Shown here piece after piece: positions 34,267 to 45,520 of a DNA stretch of 64,000 nt. The DNA lies in NCBI GenBank assembly GCA_030704615.1, contig CM060732.1, positions 81,615,171 through 81,679,170 of the forward strand, read 5' to 3'. Origin of the DNA: Takakia lepidozioides. Lineage: Eukaryota > Streptophyta > Takakiopsida > Takakiales > Takakiaceae. Each line of letters starts with the position of its first letter. Position 1 is the first letter of the stretch. The notes below the pieces were generated by a model. That model did not search any database, was not told the DNA's origin, and was given only the letters and a program-made list of their open reading frames with translations. The position numbers and the translations under genes are program-made.

Positions 34267-36457
34267 GTACATAAACTTTGCACTCATTCCGTCCGAAGCC
34301 ATTCAAAGGGTTTCACCATTCTTCCTGGCGTGGAGGACACCTGGAGGTCGTGGTACGATATACACAGAAGTAATGGCAAAGGAGTGGCATGCCGAGCATT
34401 TGGTAGACTGTCCCTGGTATGTGGATCTCCCAAGTGGGACCGTTGACCTCTCGGAGGTTAACTTGAAGAAGGAAGCGAATGCCAGGGCTACGAAGGCGCA
34501 ATCGGATCCCCAACCAGAGGACGCGGAAAGACTGAAAGCAGAGGAGGCAGCCAAGCAGAAAGCACTGAGAAAGTCAGCCAAGGCGGCAGTGTTGGCGAAG
34601 GAGCAGATGGAGAAGCATGCAGCTGAGCAGCCCAAGGACAGGAAGAAAAGAACGCGCAAACAGGGGCAAGAGACGAAGACCCCCACACCCAAGAAGAAGA
34701 AGCAGCAACATAGTCAGCCAGATGACGAGGATTCCGACGACGATTTCCAGCAGGATAACACCCAGGGGGCCACACCTCGTCCGAAAATTCACAAGGGCCA
34801 GCGCTCCGGGGGTTCGGCTGCAAAGAGATCACTATACGAGGATGCACCTGGTAGACCCTACCGTGCGGTGCACATTGCGGGCAGGGAAGTCCTCAAAACA
34901 CCCACAATTGTGGAGTGTGTTAATGAAAATTTCCTAACTGCTCTGACAAGAAGGCTGGAGAAAACGAGATTGAGGAAGGCGATCGAGGCCCACCAAGGGA
35001 AGGGGAAGAGGAAGGCCACTGGCAATGATATGGAGGACACTCCTGGCTACACAAAGATGATGGAGTATTTTGTGGCGATGAGCCACGACAAAAAAAACAC
35101 AGTCGGGGGCAGAGCGGTGAAAGCCTCCATCGACATGATCCTTGTGGATATCCCGGATGGGCAGGAGATACTAGGGCTGGGCTCACTACCCTGGTGGAAC
35201 AAGTACGATGAAAGATACTGGAGCCACACATTTGGGTTCGCAGCCAACATGTTGGACGACGATGGCTGTGTTGTTGTGCTAGCAGCCGATGGAGAAGTCA
35301 CTGAGAATGATATCAAAGTATGGATGGGGAGAAGTGCAGCACCCATCCTGAAAAAGATCTGGACTTGCATCAACACGCAGGGTCTTCTCAACGATGGTCA
35401 GAAGGTATGTTGCGGTTCTCCTTTGCTCTGCCAATTTCTGCGCCGAAATTGCCCATGTACGTGTAGGCCACCTCTCACGTTCTCATTTCCTTCTTTGCAG
35501 ACTCTTATCTTTCAGGCATTCTGCTTCGTGAACGAACATTCGAAATTCAAATTACATCAAGCAGGCAGACTTGTTGATTCCACAGTTGATCCACTGGAGT
35601 ATAACGTCCTGTTCAACCATGTGGGAGAGAAGGACATGCTTTGTGATTTGTCGGGCAAGCCTTGGAGGTATGGCAGGACCAGGAGTCCTGCATTCATCCA
35701 GACGCTCATAGAAACATGTACGGATATTGAAGGCAGGGTCCTCGACGTCACTGCAAATACAGGTTAGAGCGTTAAGTGATTGCGGCACCGAAATTGACAC
35801 CGTTTCCGATTGTGTATGTTTGCTTGCGCGAGGAAGCGAGTCATTCTTGACTTTGGCTGTGGTTGTGTCGTATGAATTTGCAGGTGCTTGTATGTGGGCT
35901 GGAAGGATGTCCAACCGATTTGTGTTCTCATTTGAGGGGGATACGGCCTTGTACGATTTCAATTTGGCGGGCCTACAGCGTCTGCCTCCGACTGAGGATC
36001 CCAAAAACGCAGAAGAGGACGTGGAAGGGGACGAGGAAGATGAAGAGGAGGAAGTCCAGGAAATTCGTACGATGCAGGGGCGCCCGAAGCCGCTTCCTCC
36101 AATGCCTGTCTTCGAGTGAGTTGCACCATAGTAAGTGTATTGGTTTCGGTTGTAGGGACCATGCAACCTGCCGATGATTCCCTGTTTGAATGCTCTAATG
36201 TGCTTCATTCTGTGTTTGTGCGTACACTCAGCCTTGCAGAGTCGTCCGACGAGGAAATGTTGGGAGACTTGCCCGAATCGGACCCTGTTGCAGAGGAGGA
36301 GACAGAATCGCATCGACCATTCTTTGCCAGAAAATCGTTTCTCGCGAGTCCCCAAAAGCCTTTTTTTCTACCAGCCTATGCAGACACGGCTGCGAGAGAA
36401 GCCATCAGGAGGGAGGATAGGCCTACTCGGTTTGAGCAATTGATATTCGGGAATTAG
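34267..36457 (+). CDS. Beta-class DNA-methyltransferase-like protein, copy 2 (C-terminal half)
   Basis: Four exons (34267-35404, 35501-35762, 35884-36115, 36232-36457) stay open and in phase. The first carries a Lys/Glu-rich linker, then SIDMILVDIPDG, WWNKYDERYWSHTFGF and CVVVLAADGE, a motif IV-like strand-loop-helix-strand in which DIPDG replaces a catalytic D/N-P-P-Y. Exon 2 ends with VLDVTANTG; exon 3 continues ACMWAGRMSNRFVFSFEGD, matching motif I and the motif II acidic residue. Exon 3 also has a long acidic stretch. Exons equivalent to the first two of copy 1 are fused to the upstream exon here. Palindromes lie in the first two introns. A catalytically dead fold, perhaps kept for binding DNA or S-adenosylmethionine, is inference. 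Confidence 0.6.
35432..35451. repeat. Palindrome family member in intron
   Basis: CAATTTCTGCGCCGAAATTG in the intron 35405-35500. The outermost pair is C-G where the common form has G-C, a matched change. A further degenerate member lies at about 35779-35796 in the next intron. Confidence 0.85.
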
Positions 36458-37479
36458 CAGAGAATTATAATGAGGCGTGAGGCCAAACATGGAATTGTGA
36501 AAGGCAGAGTAGGCAAGTTCGTCATAGAATCCGCGTCCGAGAGCGAGGGGGATGATGAGGATAGTTCCGCACCCAGGTGGACAGTTCCAGCTGGCCAGGA
36601 TGGTATTTTTTAGGGGAGGGCTTCTCAGAGTAACAGCGGTAGCGGCAGTGCAGGTTCGGAGGCAGGTGGAAGGCAGCCATCCTTGCATGAGGCCGGGGAT
36701 ACATCGGACAGTGATCGCGGATCCTCACCATAGCAAAGTCTCATTTGGATCCTTTTGTTGTGATAAAAGCAGAAGAGACGCAAACTTAAGTAAAGAACCC
36801 TACAAGTAATTTATGCACACCAGCGAACCGCGAACTTGAAGCCATGAAAACCCTACCGTTTCTAACATTCCTATTGGGAATTTCGGCGCCGAAATCGCCC
36901 AGTGTGCGCCTTCATAATATGGGCCTTATAAAATTCCACGAAGGAATTACTGCACCAAAATATCACGATGGAAGCCTTCAGCACAAGGCACTTCAGCACA
37001 TTCCACTTGGGTATTTAGGCGCCCGGCACTATATCACATTTCAAAAGGAAATTTCGGCGCCGAAATACCCCGGTGGATGTCTTCAAAACACCACTTTAGC
37101 ACACTGCTCTTGGGAATTTCGGCGCCAAAATACCAAGGTCGGTGGTTTTAGGACGGCGGTGGTTTTAGCACAATTTCTTCCCGTAATGTCGTGGCACCTT
37201 CTCTGCAAGCCCCTTCTAGCCCCAGTCATTTTCGATCGCCTGTGTGGGTAGCCGTTGCTGGCCAATGGGGACACGTATTGCCGTTGCCTCAGAGAAGATC
37301 ACCTGAGAAGGTTTTCCGCATTGGGTTTTCAATGTTTGCATCTCCATGTTGAAAAACAACAGTGATTACTTGTCCCTCTCCATTCCCGGTGGGCGCACAC
37401 TTCCTCAATGCCGCCCTGTGTAAGTGCCTTCTGCATTCGACGGAGCGGGATTCGAGGATCGCGATTGCGTGAGCCGGTG
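36458..37479. other. 3' flank of copy 2 with more palindromes
   Basis: No gene is supported. Palindrome family members occur at 36878-36897, 37051-37066 and 37114-37133, with a degenerate one near 36943. Each lies in a repeated context (phrases such as TTCAGCACA and TTGGGAATTTC) at roughly 60-110 bp intervals, suggesting an old tandem array. Confidence 0.6.
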
Positions 37480-38034
37480 ATGGGAGACATTATGGTGGAG
37501 TTGGATTTCAGTGAAGGTACACGCAGGGTGACGAGTTTCCGAGCACTTCTGTGGGATTCTCTTTGGGTGAGGCCTGCCAATGGACAACAGTGGATACTTG
37601 TTGTGCGAGATAGACCTGGAAGACGGAGTGTTCGTCTCTTCATCATGAGATGTTGCCGCGGCGGGTTCTGGAGGTCTTACTACCATAACTATACTGCACC
37701 TCCACAGTATTTGCTCCCGGATAGGGCTCTTGAGTTGCTCACTCACTCTTCTGGGCCAGGGAATATATTGTTGACACTAAGGGAGAATCAGAACAGGTTT
37801 GTCCTAGATGTTTGCGAATTTCACAACGATGTGGAGGAGGTCCCAATAGGAGGCCTCCAATATCTGCATGTTTTCACGAACGTGACCTCTATAGATATCT
37901 TGTATCTTTATGTTCGCCATCTTAATCCAGAAAACGACAATGCGCAGTGGACGACTACCGCACCACTCCTAATTCTGGACCTGTGGTTCGACGACTCGGT
38001 GGTTCGTGTTGTGGATGTCAACGCAGCAGCATAG
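37480..38034 (+). CDS. Hypothetical protein, 184 aa
   Basis: An open frame from ATG at 37480 (an in-frame upstream ATG at 37408 is possible) to TAG. The product has regular alternation of hydrophobic and polar residues, two Trp-containing strands early on, and an acidic middle, and looks like a folded beta-rich domain rather than chance translation. No family was recognised. An AATAAA polyadenylation-like signal lies at 38157, about 120 bp after the stop. It lies between two methyltransferase-like copies, but no functional link is evident. Confidence 0.45.
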   Translation: MGDIMVELDFSEGTRRVTSFRALLWDSLWVRPANGQQWILVVRDRPGRRSVRLFIMRCCRGGFWRSYYHNYTAPPQYLLPDRALELLTHSSGPGNILLTLRENQNRFVLDVCEFHNDVEEVPIGGLQYLHVFTNVTSIDILYLYVRHLNPENDNAQWTTTAPLLILDLWFDDSVVRVVDVNAAA

Positions 38035-38354
38035 CGCAGTAAGGATCATTGTGGAGGGTGATTGGAGGGCACATGAACCAGGATATGGTAGTTCCACAGG
38101 TTTCTTATGCCGCAGTGGTATTTCTGATGATGGAAGCTCGGAGTAGTCGCTGTACAAAATAAAAACTTGTGGTTGCCTGATGTTTTTATTTCGAGCGTCA
38201 TGTCAATGTGGGCTTGATGTTGAGTTGAATGGGGTTTGCAAGTTCAACTGTCGTCTGACCCTAAATATATTACCTTGTCAGCACAATGGCTTGTGAGGGC
38301 TACAATTTTGTGTCTATTTCTTGTCCTGCACAATGTTTTACAGTGGTGACGTGG

Positions 38355-38373
38355 AATAACGGCGCCGAAATAC
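38355..38373. repeat. Outlying member of the GGCGCC palindrome family
   Basis: AACGGCGCCGAAATA, degenerate on one arm. It is the last member of the field that starts at 30196. Confidence 0.7.
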
Positions 38374-38472
38374 CTCATTCCGCATCCTGGACCAGGAGAA
38401 ACAGACCCTATTATCGAGGTAAGAGGACATAACACCGTCAATAAAGGCACGAAAATTCCAATTCCGCGGATG

Positions 38473-38522
38473 CCCGCTCATGAGCTCATAGGCTCATAGG
38501 CTCATGGGTTCATGGGCTCATG
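38473..38522. repeat. CTCATAGG-type short tandem repeat
   Basis: Units of about 10 bp (GGCTCATAGG and variants) with an initial GCTCATGAGC palindrome, just upstream of the copy 4 exons. Confidence 0.85.
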
Positions 38523-38650
38523 AAATAGTAAACCTCGATCTCACTCTCGGCACAGGTTTCTCTTCTTGCCTTTGTCATCGATTTCTTTTCTTCTGCACGT
38601 CCTTTACTCAATATTCTAAAACTCTAATTCCATCATTCTATCTCTTGCAG

Positions 38651-39234
38651 ACGCTTCTTACCATGCTTGCAAGGCAGGTGGCAGGCATTTGTTTGGTATG
38701 GAAGGAGATGCAGATATTTTCACTGGCCAACTCGCCGAGTTGCAAGGGGGCTCGTCTACCTCCAGTGTGAAGGATGTCACTACGCAAATTGATATCCTTG
38801 ACGGAGCCGACAAGGACGTGGACAATGACTTTTCATGTGAGTAAGTTCATTTTCTGTCTATTTCATCCCTGCGTATATTCTCTGTCGCGTCCCCTTCTGT
38901 TGTCTGATTATTACCCAAATGGTGCATTTCTGATTGCAGGAATGTCAACACAATCCCGTTGCCCCTATCTTCCATATACTTGAGGGACTTGTGTTGGAGC
39001 CCACCTCCTATTTATGTCCTTCCCGACTACGCAGAAGGCATTGCTCGTGTGCATGCAGCTGTGCTTTCTCCCCCACCCTTGCGTTGGAGTTCCAGGAAGA
39101 CGCTTAGGCACCTCCGCGCAAAGGTCTTCATAGATGATAGTGCCGCAGTTTCAGGTGGTAGCAGTACTCCTAGCAGTTCAGCAGATTCAGGTGGTAGCAT
39201 TAGCAGTGTTGACACCACCTATGGATGTACTTGA
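38651..39234 (+). pseudogene. Methyltransferase-like protein, copy 4 (last two exons)
   Basis: Exons 38651-38840 and 38940-39234 have the same phases and, for the first, the same length (190 bp) as the last-but-one exon of copy 1. The first encodes ASYHACKAGGRHLFGMEGD, the second half of motif I and motif II, and ends with the conserved DNDFSCE. The last exon has the YAE/A-rich helix and Ser-rich tail seen in the other copies. Upstream exons are not found, so this is a 3' fragment, open as far as it goes. Confidence 0.65.
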
Positions 39235-39840
39235 GGGCATTCATTTATGGAACATGAGCGGACACACTCTCCGTTTTCCGTTGCACCACCATTTCTCTTC
39301 CCACCATCCGTTGTAATGAGCACGGACTACAATGAAATTCACATCCCGTCATTGAAACATTCTCTCCCCCACGTCCTGCGAATTTGAAAGTGTTTTCCTT
39401 CTAAACATTGCTCTCCAATTCAACCGTGTGCATTCAATAAAAGTTTTTCAACAGAGATGAATATGTGCATAGTCCAATATACAGTCATTCGACATATGCC
39501 ATCACACCAATATTTGGTTGGATGGATGGAGGATGAATGTTTTTGGATGGATGAAGCCAGATTGGATGTGACATGTGGATGAATGTTGCATGCATGGATG
39601 GTCCCATGGATGATGTCAGTGCGCAATATCATGCACAGGGGCGGGATTGCGAGGTTCACTGTTGGGGTTGAGGTGGGTCCCTACGGCTGACAAGGGTTGG
39701 GGTTTCTGTTTGGGGTTGCAGGGTAAATATGGATGAAGACGTGTTTCTGCGGTAATGGGTCCTCTTCCACGGAAATAGATGCCGCATCTTTCCCAAAATC
39801 ATGCCACGTGTCCTGGGCTCATGCCAGGCTCCTGGGCTCA
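39235..39840. repeat. GGATGAATG-rich 3' flank
   Basis: No gene. From about 39510 to 39610 there are repeated GGATGGATG and GGATGAATG words, complementary to the tract following copy 1 (2325-2640). The shared flank suggests both copies derive from one larger duplicated or mobile unit. Confidence 0.5.
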
Positions 39841-40575
39841 CACTCTAGCATCCCCCGGGCGGCGACGTGTCAGGGGATCGGGCCGTCGATGGGAAGAGGG
39901 GATCGACGGCGGGGGGAGCAGTAGGATGGCGGGGGGATGAGGGGCAGATGACACACAACATCCATTGTTTGTGAGGTCGGATGGATGCGCAGGGGATCGA
40001 CGGTCCGGGGGATCCGCACGTGGCGGGCGATTAGGGTTGGGGGATCACTCCCGGTCCGGAAGGGGGATCAAGGCGCGTCGGGGGAGCGGCGACGTCTCGG
40101 GGGAGCGCGCGCCGTGGATGGGAGGAGGGGATCGACGGCGGCGGGAGCGCCACGTGGCGATGGGTGCGTCATGGGGCCTTCATCGGGCCGTCATCCATTC
40201 AATTGAGGTTGGATGGATGGGGAGGGGATCGACGGTTCGGGGTAGCGCCATGTGGCTGGAGATGGGGGTGGGGGATCAACCCAGTGAGGGGATCCATAGC
40301 GGGGGGCCGCCACGTGGCTGGAGATCGGGCGGTGCTGTGGGGCACCGCGCGGCCAGCAGTGCGGCGGGGGTCAGGGGTCCCGGGCGGGCGGGCGGTGCGG
40401 GGGGAAAGGGGGGCGGGGAGCAACGGGCGGGCGGGGGCGGGGCAACGGGCGGAGGGTCGGAGGGGGGTGGGGATGATTTGACATGGGGCATCCTGTTCGC
40501 CGACGAGGCTGCCGGAGCGGGGGTTCCCCGGCTATACCTCGCGGACCGTACCCGTCAGCTCACACGCTTGCAATA
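39841..40575. repeat. G-rich irregular minisatellite
   Basis: The plus strand is strongly G-rich, with the word GGGGATCGACGG at 39898, 39992, 40127 and 40224 and repeated CCACGTGGC and GGGGGATC. Several runs of four or more G in close spacing could form G-quadruplexes. The open frames across it are low-complexity Gly/Arg and are not genes. Confidence 0.75.
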
Positions 40576-41654
40576 AAATCAAGCCACATCCATATTGGGA
40601 CCCCTACCCAACAATGAGTCCCTTGAACACTTTCAATGTTGACCATGTTGAATATATTCCTCATCTCTTCCTCATATAGTATGTCCGCATGCTTGGTCTG
40701 CGTAGTCCTGAGGCCTTCATATAGTTTCATATGTCATAATGTGATGTAACATTATTCTATACAGATTTGGAAACATATACAATGCTGCTGCTTTTGATCT
40801 GCCATCTCATGTTTTGGCCACGAAAGAAATAAAGAAAGTGGAGAAAGCGGAGAGGAGCTGATCGGACAATGGCTGCTTTTATTTTTGATATCATATAATG
40901 ATAAAGATTTGAGCATCACTCTCTCCCGAAACTAGGCTGTGCATAATATTGCCAGCGCACATTAGAAAAGGCCCGGGAGTTTAATGCGACCCTTTCGGTC
41001 CTGCCTGCGTGGCACCCCCCGCCACCCCAGCCGCACCCCCTTCGCCGGCTCCTGTGCGGCTCGCGGTCGCTGCGCCCCCTCGCCCCCACGCCACCCCACC
41101 CCTGACCACGAAAGCACAACGTGCAGCCAGTACCAGCCGTGCTTCAGGTCCCTGAATTGTGCCACGATATGTCTGTTGCCGAGAATGAAGAAAACATTGC
41201 ATCCCATCTTGTTTTGCTGCTTTGAAACCAAGTTCAACTGCCCAGTGTAGGTGCTTTTAACCATCATGTACTGCAGTGGCGTTTCCAATGGCATGGCAAG
41301 CCTCCTGGCCAAAACTCTGCCGAAGTCGCCTACATTCCCTGGAATCGAGTTGCTGATTTCATTACAGGGGAGTCTTCCCGTTCAGATGGCCCATGCGCTT
41401 TCAGCAGGCATCAGCAAAGATGCCATCCGGAGGGGTCTCTCTTAGCTCCTCGCAGCAACAGTGTCAGGACTACAATAAGGTACATTGGGCTATAGGTCAT
41501 GTGTTGCAAGGGCTACTGAATGATTTCCATGAATGTCCGAGTGCCTGAATCCCCTTGGTGTCATAGTAACGGATTTTTTTTTTGTTATTGTAGGTATAAC
41601 TGCTCATATGGTCCACATGACAGAACTAGTTCCCTCTTCGAGGTTACCCCTGCA
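40576..41654. other. Spacer with short C-rich island
   Basis: Mostly non-coding. An island at about 40980-41115 is extremely C-rich on the plus strand, unlike its surroundings, and may be a separate insertion. The last 250 bases could include the 5' end of the MULE but contain no clear terminal inverted repeat. Confidence 0.4.
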
Positions 41655-44311
41655 ATGGCACACAAGAAACGCCGAGTGAAGCCTGCAAAGAAGAAGGGGA
41701 GGAAGCCAAGAGCCACGGCCGCTTCCACTGAAGCAAAGCCAAAACAAATGAGGACCACACAAACAAAATCGGGGAAGGCATCAAGAGGGGATGCATGTGC
41801 AGGTTTGTAGTGAGGCAATGCTATGTGGACCCTGATATTGCAGAGCTGGTCTATTATGAAAAGAGACATGTGAATGGGGCTGTACAGGTCTGCCATGGAC
41901 CTGCGCATCAAGTAGGTCGCGTTTCATTAGCTCCCCACCTGAGCGATGAGATGAAATCATGGGTGTTACACAACCTCCATCTCGGACTAAGCATCAACAA
42001 GATAATGGCCAAGCACACGCAGAGGGTGAGGGAAATCATGGATGGGGGGTTCGAGGTTACTCGTGACACCTTCCTTCTTTCAAATGACATCCGAAATATT
42101 GCCAACAAGTGCGATGAAGAAACATTCAAAAAGCACTCCAATGATGCACAAAGTGTCCGAATGTGGGTGCATGAAAACCCAGGAAGCGTTTTCTACTACC
42201 AGGAAGAGTCTAATCACCTTGCTTGGACGTTGAATGACAGAAAACTCGACCTTCCATTTGTGCTTGGCATACAAACTGATTGGCAGAGAAAACAAATGCT
42301 CAAACACGGCCATCGTCGCATAGTTGCTTGTGATGCAACCTTTGGAACGAATGAAAAGAAGGTTCGTCAGATTGTTAACCCGAATTTCTTGAAAGCATGA
42401 CAAATTTACGTTCTTCGTGTGAAGTACTTTGTTTTGCAACCATTTCCTTTCAAGTCACTTCAGTTACACATGATTGTTGTTGCAGTACCCGTTATATACC
42501 ATGATGGTATTCCACGACTGGCTGAATGGTATTCCAGTGGCTTACATTATCACTGCAAGGTGCAAAACCATCGATCTGACGCCTTGGATGGAGGCACTAA
42601 ACAAACAAATGACAAGTCGGCAAGTAGACTGGTGTCCTAATGCATTTATTGTGGATGACGCTGATGCTCAAATTGCTGCCATTAGGTACGTCCATGAACT
42701 CAGGCAATATGCCTACCATGATGTCTTGATTACACATGAATTTCAGTTTACCTACCTGATAAGAGAACAGATCTGTTTGGGGGGATTGTGCTGTTTTCTT
42801 GTGCTTGTGGCATGTTCGCCGAGCCTGGCAGAAGAATGCAGTTGCAAAGGTGAAAGACCCAGTATTGCGAGCGGCTATCTTACAAGACCTGGCACAGATC
42901 ATGTACGATAGAAAGGAGACCTCTGGGGATGCAAGTGAAGCATGGGCCGTATTCAAAATTCTGGACCTGCGGGAGAAGTACCCTTCTGAGACAGAATTCT
43001 GCACCTACATGGAGACAGAGTGGCTTCCAAAAGCCAAAATGTGGATGAAAGGATCCCGCAATATACCTCATGCCTCTCAAGACACTAATACTGCCATAGA
43101 AGCATACCACGGGAACCTGAAAGCGCAATTGAAGAGCACCAAAAGCGTCCTCGGTAGTGCGGGTGGATTGGCTCATCTCTGAACTGACAGGTGATGTGCT
43201 AACCCATTACTGGTACATGTCACATGCAAAGGCATATGGGTTCATCCGAAACAAGCGGCAGGAGGGATTTGTTTGCACTTCAATCTTGTTTGCCAAGGAC
43301 ATTCCAAATGCCAATGTGCATCTGCCTTACACCCGGAGGCATTGCAACAGTTGAATGCCACCGCCATTTGGGTATGACATATACTATCCACAATCCGGAT
43401 TCTAAATGGGCATGTTGTGATTGTCATTGGGCCCAGAAAGGAAATATGTGCGCACACCAAGTGAATGTTCTGAAGATGCTGCACCCCCAAGTGGAGGATG
43501 GGCTGATTGCAAAGTTCTGCGGTTCCCTCATGGGCACAAGTAAAGGTGGCCCGAACAACTTGATGACTAGTCATGACTCCCCTTCTTCCATCCCATCCTC
43601 TTCACAAACTCCCCCAGGTCTGACCTCCCCTTCAATGGCTCAGAGAACATCCGCTGGTTGAAGTCCACTGCCCAGCCTACCTGCCCTAATCTCCATAGAG
43701 TGGCAAACTATTCTTGAACTGACGGATGACAACAGATTTCTCCAGCAACACCTTCTTGCCTTGGTGAGAGCTATAAAAGGAAAGATTTTGGACCTCACTG
43801 CCATGGTGGAGGAGGGTCTTCAGTACCCTGCTGGGAAGCCAGTTATGACTGCTGTTGATGATGGGAATGGAAAGTCACTTGCGCACTTCAAAGACTTTTT
43901 GGAGAGGCATGGCTACTCGGGAAATTACCCACCCGTGCCCCAAGATTCCAGGACCAGGAAGAGGTTGTACACGGCTGAAGGACTTCAGGTAAGCCAGCAT
44001 ATGGAGGTCTCATGGATCATGTCTTTCTCCTGGTTCTGAACTTCAAGTTTGTCATTTCCATGGGGTGTATGCTGAGTTATGGGAAATGAGGCTGGTCTAT
44101 GCAGAGATAATCTGAAGCAGCCCTTCCGACTGAACACGTCTTTTCAAATTTGTGTGTGCATGGAAATGGGATGGTGAACTATGAGGGGGTGGTGAAGTGC
44201 TTTGGATCTTAAATATTGTGGCTAATACATGTGATCTGCAGGAGACGGTGAGGAAGACCAATGCATCTTTTCAGTCTGCCAACGAGGACTTGTATGTTGC
44301 TTTTCATTGAG
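41655..44311 (+). pseudogene. MULE transposase with SWIM zinc finger, copy 1 (decayed)
   Basis: Exons run 41655-42361, 42486-42685 and 42771 onward. After a basic N-terminus the frame shifts near 41795 into GCMCRFVVRQCYV and HVNGAVQVCHG. The DDE core is recognisable: VACDATFGTN, FIVDDADAQIAAI, the CLWH block, and TNTAIEAYHGN. A frameshift near 43155 and another near 43330 separate the downstream helical part from the SWIM motif CCDCHWAQKGNMCAH. A C-terminal helical region (43700-43988) and a short last exon (from 44242) follow. The introns splice in phase, so it was a host-spliced gene before decay. Confidence 0.75.
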
Positions 44312-45520
44312 GTTTAGGGTTCAGGACACACTCTGAACCGCCTCAGCAGGTTTGAAACCGAGCTCTGCGTATTGTCGAAGAGGCGACTTTCTAGTATTGG
44401 AGACCATCATAACAATAGCATCAGATACAGGGCTCATTCTCTTTCGGTTTGTAGCCTCATCAAACTCTTACATGTGAGTTGGGATGTAGTTCAACTTACT
44501 GGGAGTTTGGATCTTTGGTTTGGGTCACTGTAGTTGAGTAGGTATTTCAAATCAGGAGACCTTCTTCAAATGCATGGGCTCGAACTCAGTTTCTCCATCA
44601 TGAGGCAAGCATTTGCAAATGAAGATGGCATTCCAAATTTACACATTTACATGCATCTTTGTAGTTGAATACCTACTTTGAGTCGCTGGCCATGTACAAC
44701 TGTTTTATTTGAAGTTGGTATTGTTTCCTTAGCAAAGGACTAGCATATAGGGTTCAAAAACATTTTCCAATGCTCTCTGGTGTCCAATACATAAGGTATT
44801 GAAGAACGATCACCCATACTTGTCTTCCACATGAAAGGGAGCATGCACAACCAGCACGAATACAATGCCCATGAAATGTTGTTATTTATATGATTGCAGA
44901 GCATAGGTGCAAGGACAGAGCTGCCAGTCATGAACAACGTGGACACAAGTTCGTTCGGACCCCAAAATGTCTAAAATGTTAAGACTAAGCTTTCTGTCCA
45001 TCATAAAATGCAGCTATGTTGCCCCCACTCCAGTGGGTTCAGATAGCAATAAATATAATGCCTCTCCAACCACGTTTGTGAACAAAACATCTCACCGAGA
45101 ATGAGAATACTGGTTGTGGCAATGCCAATTCAAAACGACGCATCCCTCAAAAGCACCCGTCACTTTTTCCCGCCCTACTATCATGTGGGTGGAGGCTGCC
45201 AATCAGAGACATTGCCTCCACTTCATGCATGTGTTGTCCATACATGTGGACCAATGCGCACCTCAGCGGATGGTGGAATCAGTATCCCTTTGCTCCTCAA
45301 GATGCATGTGCCTATCCGAAATCGTGCAGCACATGACTTACCCCCTCCAAAAGTCACGTTCTCCAGCCTCACCGAACACATATTCTCCCCACACGACACT
45401 GCCATTCAGCACTCCCAAACTCGTTGAGTTTCCTCAGATCCCCGATTGCCTCGTCGCACTCTCCCTCACCCATTTGCCTGGCATTGCTGCCTCTTTCACT
45501 TCCGCCTCTCACACTTAGCA
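44312..45520. other. Non-coding spacer
   Basis: No conserved coding region is seen. Open frames are short and overlap in several frames, and no repeat family was recognised. Confidence 0.45.

Noticed and set aside
30198-38373. GGCGCC palindromes as E2F binding sites
   Set aside because: The core is close to but does not match the TTTSSCGC consensus in most copies; only copies reading TTTTGGCGCC fit, and their number and placement do not suggest a promoter.
39965-40576. 203-codon Gly/Arg-rich ORF
   Set aside because: It is a by-product of the G-rich minisatellite; several frames on both strands are open across the same DNA.
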